This document shows, one piece after another, positions 1 through 9,433 of a stretch of 64,000 nt of DNA (position 1 is its first letter; the number at the start of each line of letters is the position of its first letter). A program made the position numbers and the translations under genes. The stretch comes from Hallerella sp963656065. Its GTDB lineage: Bacteria > Fibrobacterota > Fibrobacteria > Fibrobacterales > Fibrobacteraceae. The stretch covers positions 62,001 through 126,000 of the forward strand of contig CAVKGV010000003.1 in the NCBI GenBank assembly GCA_963656065.1. The letters are read 5' to 3'. A model generated the notes under the pieces. It was not told where the DNA came from and did no database searches. It saw only the letters and a list, made by a program, of their open reading frames with translations.

Positions 1-1617
1 CCGGATCTTGGAACAGATAATCCGATTGATTGTTTCCACACCTTGGACACCGCGACGTTCCGCAGAAAGAATGCGCGCCCTTTCGGCTGCATTCCAAAGC
101 GTTTGCCTTTTTTCATGTTCGGAACAATCGATACGGGAAAGCTCTTTCGTGGGATCGATAACGCTTGCGAGACCGACCAAATCCGCACAAAAGGCATCCG
201 ACCATTTTTCGAGAATTTTTTCCACCGAGGATTCGGTGTCGCGCTTTTTCAATGCGGAGTCATCGTCGGAAAGAGAGACAAAGCGAACCGAATCTTCGGC
301 AACCGGCCAAACAATCCCCGAGTCCTTCCAAGAAGGGATTCGTCCCCGTTCCTCGTTTTCCAAAAGCTGCGACGAATTTCCGCCACATTCCAAAAGGGAA
401 TTTTCCAGAGCCTCGTCCGATTCCGCCTGAATCGCCTTGGCAAAGCGTCCTATCGGAGAATCATCCGGAAAACGGTTCGACTCGGTGAGCTCCACGGTCG
501 CATCCGGGCGAATTCCCAGAACTTCGCCGAGAACCGCCCCCGCTTCAACGGACGGCAACTGGTTCCTATCGCCCAACACGAACAGCCTGTAATTTCCCGT
601 TTCTTCGGGCAACGCTTCAAGGAATGCGGCAAAGAGCGTCACATCGATCATGCTCGCTTCATCGACGACAAAGAGGGAACGGTTCGGCAAGCGATTGTTC
701 CGGTTGTAGCTGAAAGCGTTTTTCGATGGGTTGAACTTGAGCAGGCGATGCAAGGTCTGCCCCTCGACATTTTTAAATTTATCCACAATCTCCGAATGGG
801 AATTCTTTTCCGCATCGGATATATCGTCTAAGTTCTTGACGTCGCCCAAGCGATTTGCCGCCTTGCCGCTCGGAGCCACGAAGTAAAGCGACCAGTTTAA
901 TTTTTCGGGTTCCCGCTTAAAAAGGTTCCAGAGCAAAAACTGGACCACCGTTGTCTTGCCCGTTCCCGGGCCGCCCGTGATAATCAGATTATTTTTCTCT
1001 CCACAACGGACGGCGTTTTCTTGCGCAGGTTTTAAAGGGAAATTTCCAAAATCAAAAGGAAATTTTGGCGTTTCCGCAAAAGCGTTGGCATCTTTTTTAA
1101 AAACGGCTCGCTCCGAAGTATCTCCGAAAATGTGAAGGATCGATTCCTTGGCCTTCCAGTATTTATCCGCAAACAGGAACGGTTCGTTTTCGCGACATTC
1201 CACGCAGAGGGGAATGTTTTCAAAACATTTTCTCCCCAAACCATTTGCCGTCTTTTCTTCAACAGTCGCCAAGGCTTTCAAATCTCCGCAACCTTTTTCA
1301 AAAATCGGGGCAAACGCTTCCGCATCCAAAAAGCTCTCCGATTCCCCTTCGCCAAGAAGCGCCTTTTTCTGCGATTTTAAACCGTTCCACTTAACGGCCC
1401 ACTTCAAAAGCAGATTCCGAGGATTTAACGAGACGCATGTATTGCCATCGTTTAGCAGCGAAAAATAAACGAGCAAGACCTTTTGCGCATCCAAGGAAAG
1501 TCCCGGTTGCAATTCAAGAAGAAGCTTCACCAGTTTCAGATCGAGCGGTTGCGTTCCGCGCATTTCTCGCAGCGAATCGAAAAATTCTTCCAAGGAGCCA
1601 TCTATTTTGTTCAGCAT
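1..1617 (-). CDS. recD: RecD, exodeoxyribonuclease V alpha subunit (partial, C-terminus off the left edge)
   Basis: This is the helicase subunit of RecBCD, which processes double-strand breaks for homologous recombination. The frame opens with ATG one base after the recB stop (TGA-T-ATG), so it is translated as the last gene of recC-recB-recD. It stays open to base 1, giving 539 codons. The N-terminal domain precedes a superfamily-1 Walker A motif, GGPGTGKTT, encoded around base 960. A Walker B-like VVDEASMID and LVLGDRNQLPS-type motif III follow. Near the edge GVQGVETIN matches the family GVE-x-IN segment. Roughly the last 100-150 residues, including helicase motif VI, are missing from the window. 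The identification is secure from the motifs and from its neighbours. Confidence 0.93.
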   Translation of the reverse strand, partial: MLNKIDGSLEEFFDSLREMRGTQPLDLKLVKLLLELQPGLSLDAQKVLLVYFSLLNDGNTCVSLNPRNLLLKWAVKWNGLKSQKKALLGEGESESFLDAEAFAPIFEKGCGDLKALATVEEKTANGLGRKCFENIPLCVECRENEPFLFADKYWKAKESILHIFGDTSERAVFKKDANAFAETPKFPFDFGNFPLKPAQENAVRCGEKNNLIITGGPGTGKTTVVQFLLWNLFKREPEKLNWSLYFVAPSGKAANRLGDVKNLDDISDAEKNSHSEIVDKFKNVEGQTLHRLLKFNPSKNAFSYNRNNRLPNRSLFVVDEASMIDVTLFAAFLEALPEETGNYRLFVLGDRNQLPSVEAGAVLGEVLGIRPDATVELTESNRFPDDSPIGRFAKAIQAESDEALENSLLECGGNSSQLLENEERGRIPSWKDSGIVWPVAEDSVRFVSLSDDDSALKKRDTESSVEKILEKWSDAFCADLVGLASVIDPTKELSRIDCSEHEKRQTLWNAAERARILSAERRGVQGVETINRIICSKIR

Positions 1618-1618
1618 A

Positions 1619-4600
1619 TCACATTCCTTTCTTTTCTACAGAATTCCCTGCATTTTTCATCATCAGCGATTTTACATTTTCAAACGCCGCCGAAAGTTCC
1701 GCATAGTTTTTCCAAGTCTGTACGTAAAGCCCGCTCGATTCCCCGGCGCGGCATCCGCGGAAGAACACATAATAGACGCCGCCAAAATGCTTCCGGAAAA
1801 TTTCCTCTTCGTCCGAGCCGAATTTTCCGAACGATTTGAGCCATTGGACTAGGCAGTAGGAATACAGCACGCGTTGCACGGCATATTCTTCATCCACCTT
1901 TTTCATCGTGCCGTCCACCGTTTCGCCGCCGATGCCATAATTTTCCAGAACATCCGATTTCCAGTCGAGAATCGAATAATATTCCCCGCGGACAAAAAGT
2001 AGGTCCATAAAACCTTTGCAGAAATTCCGCAAAGCGTTTCCGCCAAAGCCCAGAGAATTCATCTGGAATTCCATTTCTGCGCAACGGTTTTCTGCGGACA
2101 ATTCTTTCAGGGAAAAACTTTTCCCCGTACAAACGCCACCGCAAATTTCCGGAAGATTTGCGTTCATCGTATTCCACACAAAATGCGCCGATTGATCGAC
2201 CCAATCCGGATGTTTTTCGATTGCAAAAGCTTGCGACTTGAACTGTTCCCCGATCAGCTTTCTAAAATCCGCATCATGTATCGCAGATTCGGCATCTTCC
2301 ATTTTCCCGATTTTTTCAAAATCCATCAGTTCGAAAGTCTGGTGCAGCGCATTGCCAAGTTTACTGCCGCGAGGAAAATCTACAACACCGGAAACGGCAT
2401 TTTCCAGAACGATTTGGGAATCCTCGGAAAGAATCCGAACGGGATTTGGATCGATGATGACGGTTTTGACCGCGCCTCTCGATTCCGCTTCATCCGATGC
2501 TTGCTTGTCTAGCAACTTTCCGTTTTCCGTAGCCACGGTTTCTTCACCTTCTTTCAGCTTTCCCGCCAGAGAGGAATACGAATGCTGGAAGATACTTTTG
2601 GAAGCGAGGGCGTGCATAAACCGAAGAGCATCGGGGTAAACCGAGTTATCGGAATTTTGCCTGGACGCATTTAAAAATTCATTGATCTTTTTTTTCAATT
2701 CTAAAGGATGCCAGTTTTCACTCGCCGATTCAACCGTCCAATGGTTATCCTTTTCCATGTAATCTGCAGAAATCGCCCCCTGCGTTTCCGCCAAAAATTC
2801 CAATCCTTTTTTGTATTTTGCCGCAAACGGAAAAAGCAGAACCGATTCTGCACGCGTATAATCCACATAGAATAACCGACGCCATTCCTCCAATTCTTCC
2901 TCTTGGCGAGCAGTCTTCGCTTTTTTATCCAATCCGATTATTTTCCCGGATTCCGTTTTGTACACAAAAGGTCCCGGAGCTTTGTTATTAAGACCAGTAA
3001 ACCCGGCAACGGAAATAACAACCGGAAACTGCAAGCCCTTGGACGCGTGAATCGTCATCACTTGCACTGCATCAAAATCGCTTCCTTTAGGAACCAAGTT
3101 GCCATCATCGTCATCCGTATCCTCCGTCGAAACGGAAAGACCTTCCAGATGTTTTATAAGCTCTTCTAGGGTTACCCGGTGATTGATCAGATAATCGAAA
3201 GCATAAGCACCGACCTGCTTGAACTTTGCTAGCGACTGCAATTTAGAACTGTCGCAAAGATACCGGTCGATTTGCGTTTCCGCATAAACGCTTTCTTGTA
3301 ATTCGGCAAAACGCTTTCTTTCCACAAGAGAACGCCACTTCGCAAACAGCAAGGCTATTTTTGAATTCGGGTTTTCGAACACATCGTTCTCGACTTTTGT
3401 AAGCGAAATGCGAAAGAAATCCGATACCAACACCGCATTCAAGATGCCACGATTACGCCCCGTAAAATCGGGAACATTCAGTGCTTTAAACAACGTAATC
3501 CATTGTCCCGATTCGCGGCCTTTGAATAAATTCGGATCTTTGTAACGAACAAATGGAATGCCCACCCAGGTCATCATCGATTCGATATTTTCCATTTCCG
3601 AACGGCTCTTGGCCAAAACGGCGATATGGGATAATTTCAAATTGACATAATCGCCCTTTTCCTTGTCAAAGATTTGCAAAGCCGTTTTTCCGTTTTGCAT
3701 CGAAACAAAATCGACAATTCGCGAAACCGCATATTTGGCAAATGTCTCCTCATTCACATTTTCCGCTACCTGAATCGGTTTTAAAATTTCGCCTTTCCAA
3801 AGCGAGGCCTTGATTTTTCCACAGGAATTTGAATTTTCAAACTTTAACCGATTTCCGTCAAAAAAAGAACCGGAGAACATTTCATTACAGGCGTTCACCA
3901 TCGCATTCGTCGAGCGAAAGTTCGTATCCAAAACGCAGCGGTCGCCTTTTTGCGAAATTTCATCCCTCGCTGAAAAATAAACGCTTAAATCCGCACCCTG
4001 GAAAGAATAGATGGATTGTTTCGGATCGCCAACGACAATGATGTGATTTTTCGGGCTTTCCAAAAAAACCGTTTTAAAAATATCCCACTGGTCCTGATTC
4101 GTATCCTGAAATTCATCAATGATGGCATAACGATAAGCGCTTCGCAATTTGCGGCAGAGCGGAGATTCCGAACCATCTGGAGAAACGACCGCATCGCGAA
4201 CCTGGTGAATCATGTCGTCAAACGATTGCAGCTTATTCTCGCATTTTTGTTGTTGAAATTTTTTAAAAACCTCCATTAAATGCAAATCAATAAAATTTTC
4301 AATCGCATCAAACGAAACAGCATTATTTTCCCGATGATCAAAAAAATACTGTAGCGCATTTTGTAATCCAGGGTTTTCTTCGTCTAAAGGTCCTAAAACC
4401 GTACCACAACATGTAAAGCAAGTACTTTCACAATTAATGAGCTTATCATATAAATCCTGAATTTTATATTCAGAAAAATCTCGACTAATTTTCTGTTTTT
4501 TAGCTTTATAATTTTTACTAATATTTTCTCGCAGAATTTCTAGATTTTTCCCATATTCTGGATTTTCCTTTTTCCACTCTTCAAATGTGGCACAAGGGGC

Positions 4601-5104
4601 TGGAGGAATTATCATTTTTCCGTCAAATTTTCCGACGCAGTTCACTAGTAGCGATTTAATTTTTTCCAAAGTACCGAAATCATATTGCCTCAATTCCCCG
4701 GCCCATTCATCGCGTAAAAGTCGGTTAATTAAATCGGAAACAGCATCATCTCCAACCATCCCCATCGCAAAAGGGACATCCGCTTCATACGCAAAATCGC
4801 GGAGCGTCTTTTGGCAAAAAGAGTGAATCGTCCCAATCGGCGCATTATCTACCTCGGAAAGCGCCAGTTCAAACGCAGAACATCTCTGCCGATTTTCGAG
4901 CATTTCTTGCCGGATGCGATCGCGCAACTCTCCCGCCGCCTTTTCCGTATAAGTCACCAATAAAATTTTCGAAAGCGGTATTCCCGATTCCACGAGTTTT
5001 GACACAATTTTTCGAATCGTGTATGTTTTCCCGGTTCCCGCCGATGCTTCGATGCAAAAATCGAGAGACATTTTGAATTCCCGAATGTCAAATTTTTTCG
5101 TCAT
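1619..5104 (-). CDS. recB: RecB, exodeoxyribonuclease V beta subunit (helicase-nuclease)
   Basis: The product (1161 aa) is the 3'-5' helicase and nuclease subunit of RecBCD. Walker A EASAGTGKT lies at residues 19-27. VTYTEKAAGELRDRI (motif Ia) follows, then Walker B IIDEFQD at about 328-334 and GDPKQSIYSFQGAD (motif III). The C-terminal RecB-type nuclease domain carries LDWKSD around 1046-1051, matching the D-x-K catalytic core. The length is typical of the family. The start ATG overlaps the recC stop by 4 bp, and recD starts one base after this stop, so the three are translationally coupled. An internal Met12 is an alternative start close to the ATP-binding motif. Confidence 0.95.
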   Translation of the reverse strand: MTKKFDIREFKMSLDFCIEASAGTGKTYTIRKIVSKLVESGIPLSKILLVTYTEKAAGELRDRIRQEMLENRQRCSAFELALSEVDNAPIGTIHSFCQKTLRDFAYEADVPFAMGMVGDDAVSDLINRLLRDEWAGELRQYDFGTLEKIKSLLVNCVGKFDGKMIIPPAPCATFEEWKKENPEYGKNLEILRENISKNYKAKKQKISRDFSEYKIQDLYDKLINCESTCFTCCGTVLGPLDEENPGLQNALQYFFDHRENNAVSFDAIENFIDLHLMEVFKKFQQQKCENKLQSFDDMIHQVRDAVVSPDGSESPLCRKLRSAYRYAIIDEFQDTNQDQWDIFKTVFLESPKNHIIVVGDPKQSIYSFQGADLSVYFSARDEISQKGDRCVLDTNFRSTNAMVNACNEMFSGSFFDGNRLKFENSNSCGKIKASLWKGEILKPIQVAENVNEETFAKYAVSRIVDFVSMQNGKTALQIFDKEKGDYVNLKLSHIAVLAKSRSEMENIESMMTWVGIPFVRYKDPNLFKGRESGQWITLFKALNVPDFTGRNRGILNAVLVSDFFRISLTKVENDVFENPNSKIALLFAKWRSLVERKRFAELQESVYAETQIDRYLCDSSKLQSLAKFKQVGAYAFDYLINHRVTLEELIKHLEGLSVSTEDTDDDDGNLVPKGSDFDAVQVMTIHASKGLQFPVVISVAGFTGLNNKAPGPFVYKTESGKIIGLDKKAKTARQEEELEEWRRLFYVDYTRAESVLLFPFAAKYKKGLEFLAETQGAISADYMEKDNHWTVESASENWHPLELKKKINEFLNASRQNSDNSVYPDALRFMHALASKSIFQHSYSSLAGKLKEGEETVATENGKLLDKQASDEAESRGAVKTVIIDPNPVRILSEDSQIVLENAVSGVVDFPRGSKLGNALHQTFELMDFEKIGKMEDAESAIHDADFRKLIGEQFKSQAFAIEKHPDWVDQSAHFVWNTMNANLPEICGGVCTGKSFSLKELSAENRCAEMEFQMNSLGFGGNALRNFCKGFMDLLFVRGEYYSILDWKSDVLENYGIGGETVDGTMKKVDEEYAVQRVLYSYCLVQWLKSFGKFGSDEEEIFRKHFGGVYYVFFRGCRAGESSGLYVQTWKNYAELSAAFENVKSLMMKNAGNSVEKKGM

Positions 5105-8100
5105 TTTTCAGCCGCCTTCTTTTTAACCTTTGCCGTTTTTTCCGTTTCTTCTTGTCGCATGAAAGTGTCGATTTCCGGCATCAAGGAGAGCATTTCCTTT
5201 TTCGCCTCGTTCCACTCCTGTTCAAAATTTTTTTCCGAAAAATCGGATAGGATGCGCTGCACATCAAAGAGATTTTTTCCAACAAAATACTTCCACGCCT
5301 GTTTCAATTTTTTGCTTAAATGACGCGGAGATTTAATTTCCTTGTCCGCATACAAAGAGAGCGGAACGATTTTTTGGTATTTTTCCACATACATTTTTTC
5401 GTACAAAAGATTCAAGCGTTTTGCGGCTTCTTCCGCATTCACAGAAACTTCAAGCGTTTTCATATCGGGAGCGAAGAGGCAAACGGAAACTTGCGAACAA
5501 CGCCTAGCGGCAAGCAGTCCCAAAGCCAAAACATATCCCGAAAGGAAAGATGCGGCACTGAAATTTTTCTCTTTCACTTCTACCAGAACAAGCCTATTTT
5601 GACTTCCCTTTTCTTCTGCCAATATCCTAGCCGAATCCGTGAGCGTCCATCCATTCAACAAGACTTCCAGTTTTTCCGACCGGAAAGTCCAATCGACTGG
5701 CGAAAATTTTTCACGAATCGAAGCACAAAATTTTTCGGCACATTCATTCAAATCATCCCAGTTCCGTTCACCGAAAATGCCAAGCGGCAACGTTCCCTGC
5801 AAGCGAAGCATTTCCTTATCCACGCACTCATTTTCATTTACCGGAATTCCCAATTTTTGTGCGATCAAATTTTTTAACAAAATGCTGCGTTCAAGATTTT
5901 CCAAGGAAATCGGTTCTAACGAAATTTTTTCCGGGTCTTCATCCGCACTATCAAGACACACAACGCGGGTTACTTGAAATTCAAAAGGATCTTCCAAAAA
6001 TTTCCGCATGTAATAAGCCGAGACTCGTTCCGGCAACTTTTTGGAATTATCAGGAGACCAAATCAAATTTTCAACAAAAGAAATACACTTGTCATTTTCC
6101 TCTTTGCTAAAAGATTCCAGAGTTCGCTTATTGCGTCGTTCCCGTTCCGTATAAAGTTCCGAATTCGGTCGCGTTTCATCAAGCGTCAATCGTTGAATCC
6201 TAAGCGAATTTTTCGAAGCGGTCATCAAATCGTTCACCACCGAAGACGGATAAAGTTCTTCGTCCTTTGGCAAATACATGCCTTGGTAGCTAATGTGAAT
6301 GCTCTCACTCGTACTCATCAGTTGGCAAAGGAACGCATAGCGATTTTTTTCTACGGAAGAATCGTCTCCCGGCCAACGCGAAACGGACTTGCGCAAATCT
6401 AGGGAATCATAAGATTTCGTTCCCGGAAAATCCTTGGCATTCGCACCCAAAAAGAAAAGATGTTTTACCGGAATCGTGCGGTTCGGGGCGAACTTCATAA
6501 ACGGAATGCCGCCAACAAATAGGCTTCCGCAACTGTATTCCGAAGTTTTAGCCGCCTCGTTCAACGTCTGCGCTAGAATTTCCCAAGAAATCTGTTCCGC
6601 TCCGGCAGCAAACTGGCAGTTTAAATTTTCCAATGCAGAAAGCACCGATTCAAATACAATAGATTCACCGCCAAGACCGGCAGGCGCATCATTCAGCAAA
6701 AGCCAGCGATTGAAAAATTCTCGAATTTCAGAGATTTCCTCTTTATAAATGAAATCTTCCTTTTTGCGAAGCCATTCCAAATCATCAACTAAATTCACAA
6801 AACGATTTAATGAACGATCGCTAGAAGAAGCCATATCAGAATAAGGCATGTATTCGCATACGACAGAATTTGTCAAACGAGACAGAAGCAACCGCCGAAC
6901 GCCACACAGCCAATCTTCCTTTTCGTTGGACGAGGCCGTATGATCGCGGTAGATGTTCATACCGCTGATCCATCCTTCCCAATCGGAAATTTCGGTGGGA
7001 TCAATTTCCTGTGCCGCCTGTACAACAGGATTGCGGACAAGTGCAAAAAAATCGGAACGGGAAAGCGATTTACTTTTTTTGATAGCGAACAAATGTTCCA
7101 AAGCGTCTTCGACAAGAGATTCCCTGGAAACGGAATCCACCAGGACAAACGGCAAATGAACGCCGTTCCAACTTCCTTTTTCGTTTTGGTCGAAGACTTG
7201 TAAAATCGCCGTACGATAATCCGCAAGGACAGGGGACACCACAAGAATATCCCGAATGGACTCTCCCTTTTCGAGCAACTTACAAATTTCCGAATGCAAG
7301 TTTTCCACTTCGCGGATACGGTTCGGAGCAGATGAAATCGTTAAGCTTCCATCGTTCGATAGAGAAGAAAGCCTTTCCGATTTATTCGTGCGATTTGCAA
7401 TCATCCATTGCAATTCATGCAAAAAAGTATCGTGGGAACCGGTTTCCCTTGCATACGGTTCCATCACGTCGTCCGAAAATCCTCCGATATAATCGTCCGC
7501 NNNNNNNNNNNNNNNNNNNNNNNNNNNNNNNNNNNNNNNNNNNNNNNNNNNNNNNNNNNNNNNNNNNNNNNNNNNNNNNNNNNNNNNNNNNNNNNNNNNN
7601 NNNNNNNNNNNNNNNNNNNNNNNNNNNNNNNNNNNNNNNNNNNNNNNNNNNNNNNNNNNNNNNNNNNNNNNNNNNNNNNNNNNNNNNNNNNNNNNNNNNN
7701 NNNNNNNNNNNNNNNNNNNNNNNNNNNNNNNNNNNNNNNNNNNNNNNNNNNNNNNNNNNNNNNNNNNNNNNNNNNNNNNNNNNNNNNNNNNNNNNNNNNN
7801 NNNNNNNNNNNNNNNNNNNNNNNNNNNNNNNNNNNNNNNNNNNNNNNNNNNNNNNNNNNNNNNCTTATCCATCTTTTTAAAAACGTCGGTCAGCATGGAA
7901 TCTTTATTTTCATGAGAATGAAAAATCGCCGAATACAAATTCCGTTCCCATTCTTCATTTTCCACTTCCCGACCATTTTTATCGACAAAGAACGGTTTTA
8001 GATTTCCCTGCTTCCAGCAATCCAAAATTCCGGGTTCCCATTTCCCATTCGATTTCTTGATGAATTCACTCGGACGGCTCGTTTCGTATTCCAAAAAAAG

Positions 8101-8517
8101 TCCGGAGAGCTTGTTCGCCAAATCAAAAAGGCGATGTTCATCGACAGAATTTCCACCGGCAAGCAGATATCTGCAAACCCGTTCGTCCAACTTTTCGAAA
8201 TTCGCCTTGCCGGATTCATCTTTTTTTTGCAAATACGCGATAATCACGTTGCGCAGCATATCCGCAGAAAGCTTTTTCGTATTCGGATTGTCCCCAACCA
8301 AAATTTCCATCAGGAACTTGTCGATGGATTTTCTGTTCAGATTGGCAAGGACGCCCCGTTTTTCTAACCAGCGCAAGCGGAACCACTGCTCCAGCTTGTA
8401 TTCCGAAAAAATAACCGTCGGAGCGTCGAACGGAGAAGTCCATTCCTCCGCCACCTTATCAATCATCTCGTCCGCAATCGTTTCCAAGCTCAGCGCAAAT
8501 TTCAAGTGTAAAGCCAT
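5101..8517 (-). CDS. recC: RecC, exodeoxyribonuclease V gamma subunit (contains an assembly gap)
   Basis: RecC is the Chi-scanning scaffold subunit of RecBCD, with degenerate helicase and nuclease folds. It is assigned from its position directly before recB and from its length (1138 codons including the gap). The N-terminal segment (EYKLEQWFRLRWLEKRG) and the central GGIPFMKFAPNRTIPVKHLFFLGAN segment fit RecC. A run of N replaces residues 219-339. The flanking sequence stays in one frame across it, so the gene is probably intact. A GGGAGA ribosome-binding site lies about 6 nt before the ATG. The product lacks clear Walker motifs, as expected for RecC. Confidence 0.88.
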   Translation of the reverse strand: MALHLKFALSLETIADEMIDKVAEEWTSPFDAPTVIFSEYKLEQWFRLRWLEKRGVLANLNRKSIDKFLMEILVGDNPNTKKLSADMLRNVIIAYLQKKDESGKANFEKLDERVCRYLLAGGNSVDEHRLFDLANKLSGLFLEYETSRPSEFIKKSNGKWEPGILDCWKQGNLKPFFVDKNGREVENEEWERNLYSAIFHSHENKDSMLTDVFKKMDKXXXXXXXXXXXXXXXXXXXXXXXXXXXXXXXXXXXXXXXXXXXXXXXXXXXXXXXXXXXXXXXXXXXXXXXXXXXXXXXXXXXXXXXXXXXXXXXXXXXXXXXXXXXXXXXXXXXXXXXXXADDYIGGFSDDVMEPYARETGSHDTFLHELQWMIANRTNKSERLSSLSNDGSLTISSAPNRIREVENLHSEICKLLEKGESIRDILVVSPVLADYRTAILQVFDQNEKGSWNGVHLPFVLVDSVSRESLVEDALEHLFAIKKSKSLSRSDFFALVRNPVVQAAQEIDPTEISDWEGWISGMNIYRDHTASSNEKEDWLCGVRRLLLSRLTNSVVCEYMPYSDMASSSDRSLNRFVNLVDDLEWLRKKEDFIYKEEISEIREFFNRWLLLNDAPAGLGGESIVFESVLSALENLNCQFAAGAEQISWEILAQTLNEAAKTSEYSCGSLFVGGIPFMKFAPNRTIPVKHLFFLGANAKDFPGTKSYDSLDLRKSVSRWPGDDSSVEKNRYAFLCQLMSTSESIHISYQGMYLPKDEELYPSSVVNDLMTASKNSLRIQRLTLDETRPNSELYTERERRNKRTLESFSKEENDKCISFVENLIWSPDNSKKLPERVSAYYMRKFLEDPFEFQVTRVVCLDSADEDPEKISLEPISLENLERSILLKNLIAQKLGIPVNENECVDKEMLRLQGTLPLGIFGERNWDDLNECAEKFCASIREKFSPVDWTFRSEKLEVLLNGWTLTDSARILAEEKGSQNRLVLVEVKEKNFSAASFLSGYVLALGLLAARRCSQVSVCLFAPDMKTLEVSVNAEEAAKRLNLLYEKMYVEKYQKIVPLSLYADKEIKSPRHLSKKLKQAWKYFVGKNLFDVQRILSDFSEKNFEQEWNEAKKEMLSLMPEIDTFMRQEETEKTAKVKKKAAEK
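7501..7863. other. Assembly gap (run of N) inside recC
   Basis: 363 consecutive undetermined bases. The length is a multiple of three and the recC reading frame is preserved on both sides, so the gap length is either a good estimate or a coincidence. Nothing can be annotated inside it. Confidence 1.
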
Positions 8518-8555
8518 AAACTCTCCCGTAAATCAAAATCAATATAAATGGAAGC

Positions 8556-8666
8556 CTATCCGATTATTTCCCGTGGGATACGTTCAAGCGCGTCGAGACC
8601 TCTATGGAAAATATCCATCCTGGCTCGAATCTTGGAAATTTTTTCAAAGCAAGCTTCGTGATCCAT
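8556..8666 (-). CDS. Putative 36-residue small protein or leader ORF upstream of recC
   Basis: A short open frame of 36 codons starts at ATG with an AGGAG sequence 4 nt upstream and ends at TAG, 38 nt before the recC ATG on the same strand. The peptide begins MDHEACFEKISKIRARMDIF and ends in ERIPREIIG. It is charged, predicted amphipathic, and has no signal peptide or membrane segment. An AT-rich region suitable for a promoter (TATCTTTAAAAG) lies just upstream. It could be a co-transcribed small protein, a translated leader affecting recC, or chance. I recognise no family. The ribosome-binding site and location support it, but its size limits confidence. Confidence 0.42.
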   Translation of the reverse strand: MDHEACFEKISKIRARMDIFHRGLDALERIPREIIG

Positions 8667-8764
8667 AACGCTCCTAGGGTTATACTTTTAAAGATAGATT
8701 CTCAAATAGACAAAATTTGTCATTTTGCGGAATTTTTGATTTTTATCGTCCCGCCGCATTCCAA

Positions 8765-8791
8765 CAAAAAAGCCCCGCGTTTAACGGAGCT
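8765..8791 (-). terminator. Rho-independent terminator after tRNA-Val
   Basis: Read on the minus strand, AGCTCCG-TTAAACG-CGGGGCT forms a 7-bp stem with one G-U pair and is followed by six T residues. It sits 6 nt beyond the tRNA 3' end and so ends the tRNA transcript before the recC promoter region. Confidence 0.85.
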
Positions 8792-8796
8792 TTTCG

Positions 8797-8870
8797 TGGA
8801 CGATACTGGACTCGAACCAGTGACCCCTACCATGTCAAGGTAATACTCTAACCAGCTGAGCTAATCGTCC
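8797..8870 (-). tRNA. tRNA-Val (anticodon GAC)
   Basis: A full cloverleaf reads on the minus strand. The acceptor stem is GGACGAT/ATCGTCC with discriminator A. The D-arm is GCTC...GAGT, the anticodon stem-loop has loop TTGACAT (anticodon GAC, reading GUC valine codons), and the T-arm is ACTGG-TTCGAGT-CCAGT. The base pairs after the discriminator read CG rather than CCA, so the 3' CCA must be added after transcription. A CCA-adding enzyme family gene occurs at the right end of this window. Confidence 0.96.
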
Positions 8871-8922
8871 GTAGGGTTTCCCAATAGTAAAAACTTTTTC
8901 GGATTCTGTCAAGGGATTTTCC

Positions 8923-9399
8923 TCAATAATCGTCAGGATCGACCCAATAGCGCATCCTTCCGGTCACAAGAACCCGCGACGTATCGCATTCCTCGATTCC
9001 GCAATGGTTAAAAACCAGGTGCAGGTCCGCGCTCCACAGCGAAGAATCCTTCTGGTCGAAAACGACGACGCTCGAATCGGCATCGATAATGCGGGCCCGC
9101 GTGCTGCCTTCCACGGCGAGAAACGTATAGTCCGGATTTGTCTGTGGGGAGTTTTTCCCGAGCACGGGCTTGTTCACCAGAATCTGCAACTGCGTTCCCT
9201 TGCCGTCCTTTCCTAGGAACCTGACAAAATGCTTGTTAGCACGCAAGCGGACATCTCCGTCGTCTGATGCGATTTCCAGCCGATATTCGGTTCCGCCGAT
9301 GGAAAGTTTCATGTAGCCGCCGCCGTCGGCAAGCCAACCGTTATTCACGCTTCCGCAGGAAGCAAGAAACAGGGCAGACAAAATCACCAGCAATCGCAT
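8923..9399 (-). CDS. Small lipoprotein of unknown function
   Basis: A 158-residue product begins with a lipoprotein signal (MRLLVILSALFLASCGS, lipobox LASC), so it should be anchored in the envelope by a diacylglyceryl Cys near residue 15. The rest is predicted mostly beta. A central SIGGTEYRLEIASDDGDVRLR stretch, limited Cys (HCGIEEC near the C-terminus) and an acidic DPDDY end are visible. I recognise no family. A longer upstream frame exists, but the lipoprotein signal decides the ATG used here. The start codon abuts the divergent phosphopantetheinyl transferase gene, so a short shared promoter interval is likely. Confidence 0.75.
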   Translation of the reverse strand: MRLLVILSALFLASCGSVNNGWLADGGGYMKLSIGGTEYRLEIASDDGDVRLRANKHFVRFLGKDGKGTQLQILVNKPVLGKNSPQTNPDYTFLAVEGSTRARIIDADSSVVVFDQKDSSLWSADLHLVFNHCGIEECDTSRVLVTGRMRYWVDPDDY

Positions 9400-9419
9400 G
9401 GTTACCAAACTAGAAAATT

Positions 9420-9427
9420 TATATTCT
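9420..9427 (+). promoter_or_regulatory. TATATTCT promoter element 6 nt before ATG
   Basis: TATATTCT resembles the Bacteroidota -7 element TAnnTTTG. It ends 6 nt before the preferred ATG of the phosphopantetheinyl transferase gene and no Shine-Dalgarno sequence lies between them, so the transcript is probably leaderless or nearly so. Confidence 0.5.
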
Positions 9428-9433
9428 AGCAGA

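Noticed and set aside
5101..8517. AddAB-type helicase-nuclease instead of RecBCD
   Set aside because: Three separate subunits in the order recC-recB-recD, with a RecD-type third gene, fit RecBCD. AddAB has two subunits.
8604..8843. 79-codon plus-strand open frame upstream of recC
   Set aside because: It runs through the tRNA-Val gene and its terminator, so it is not credible as a protein gene.
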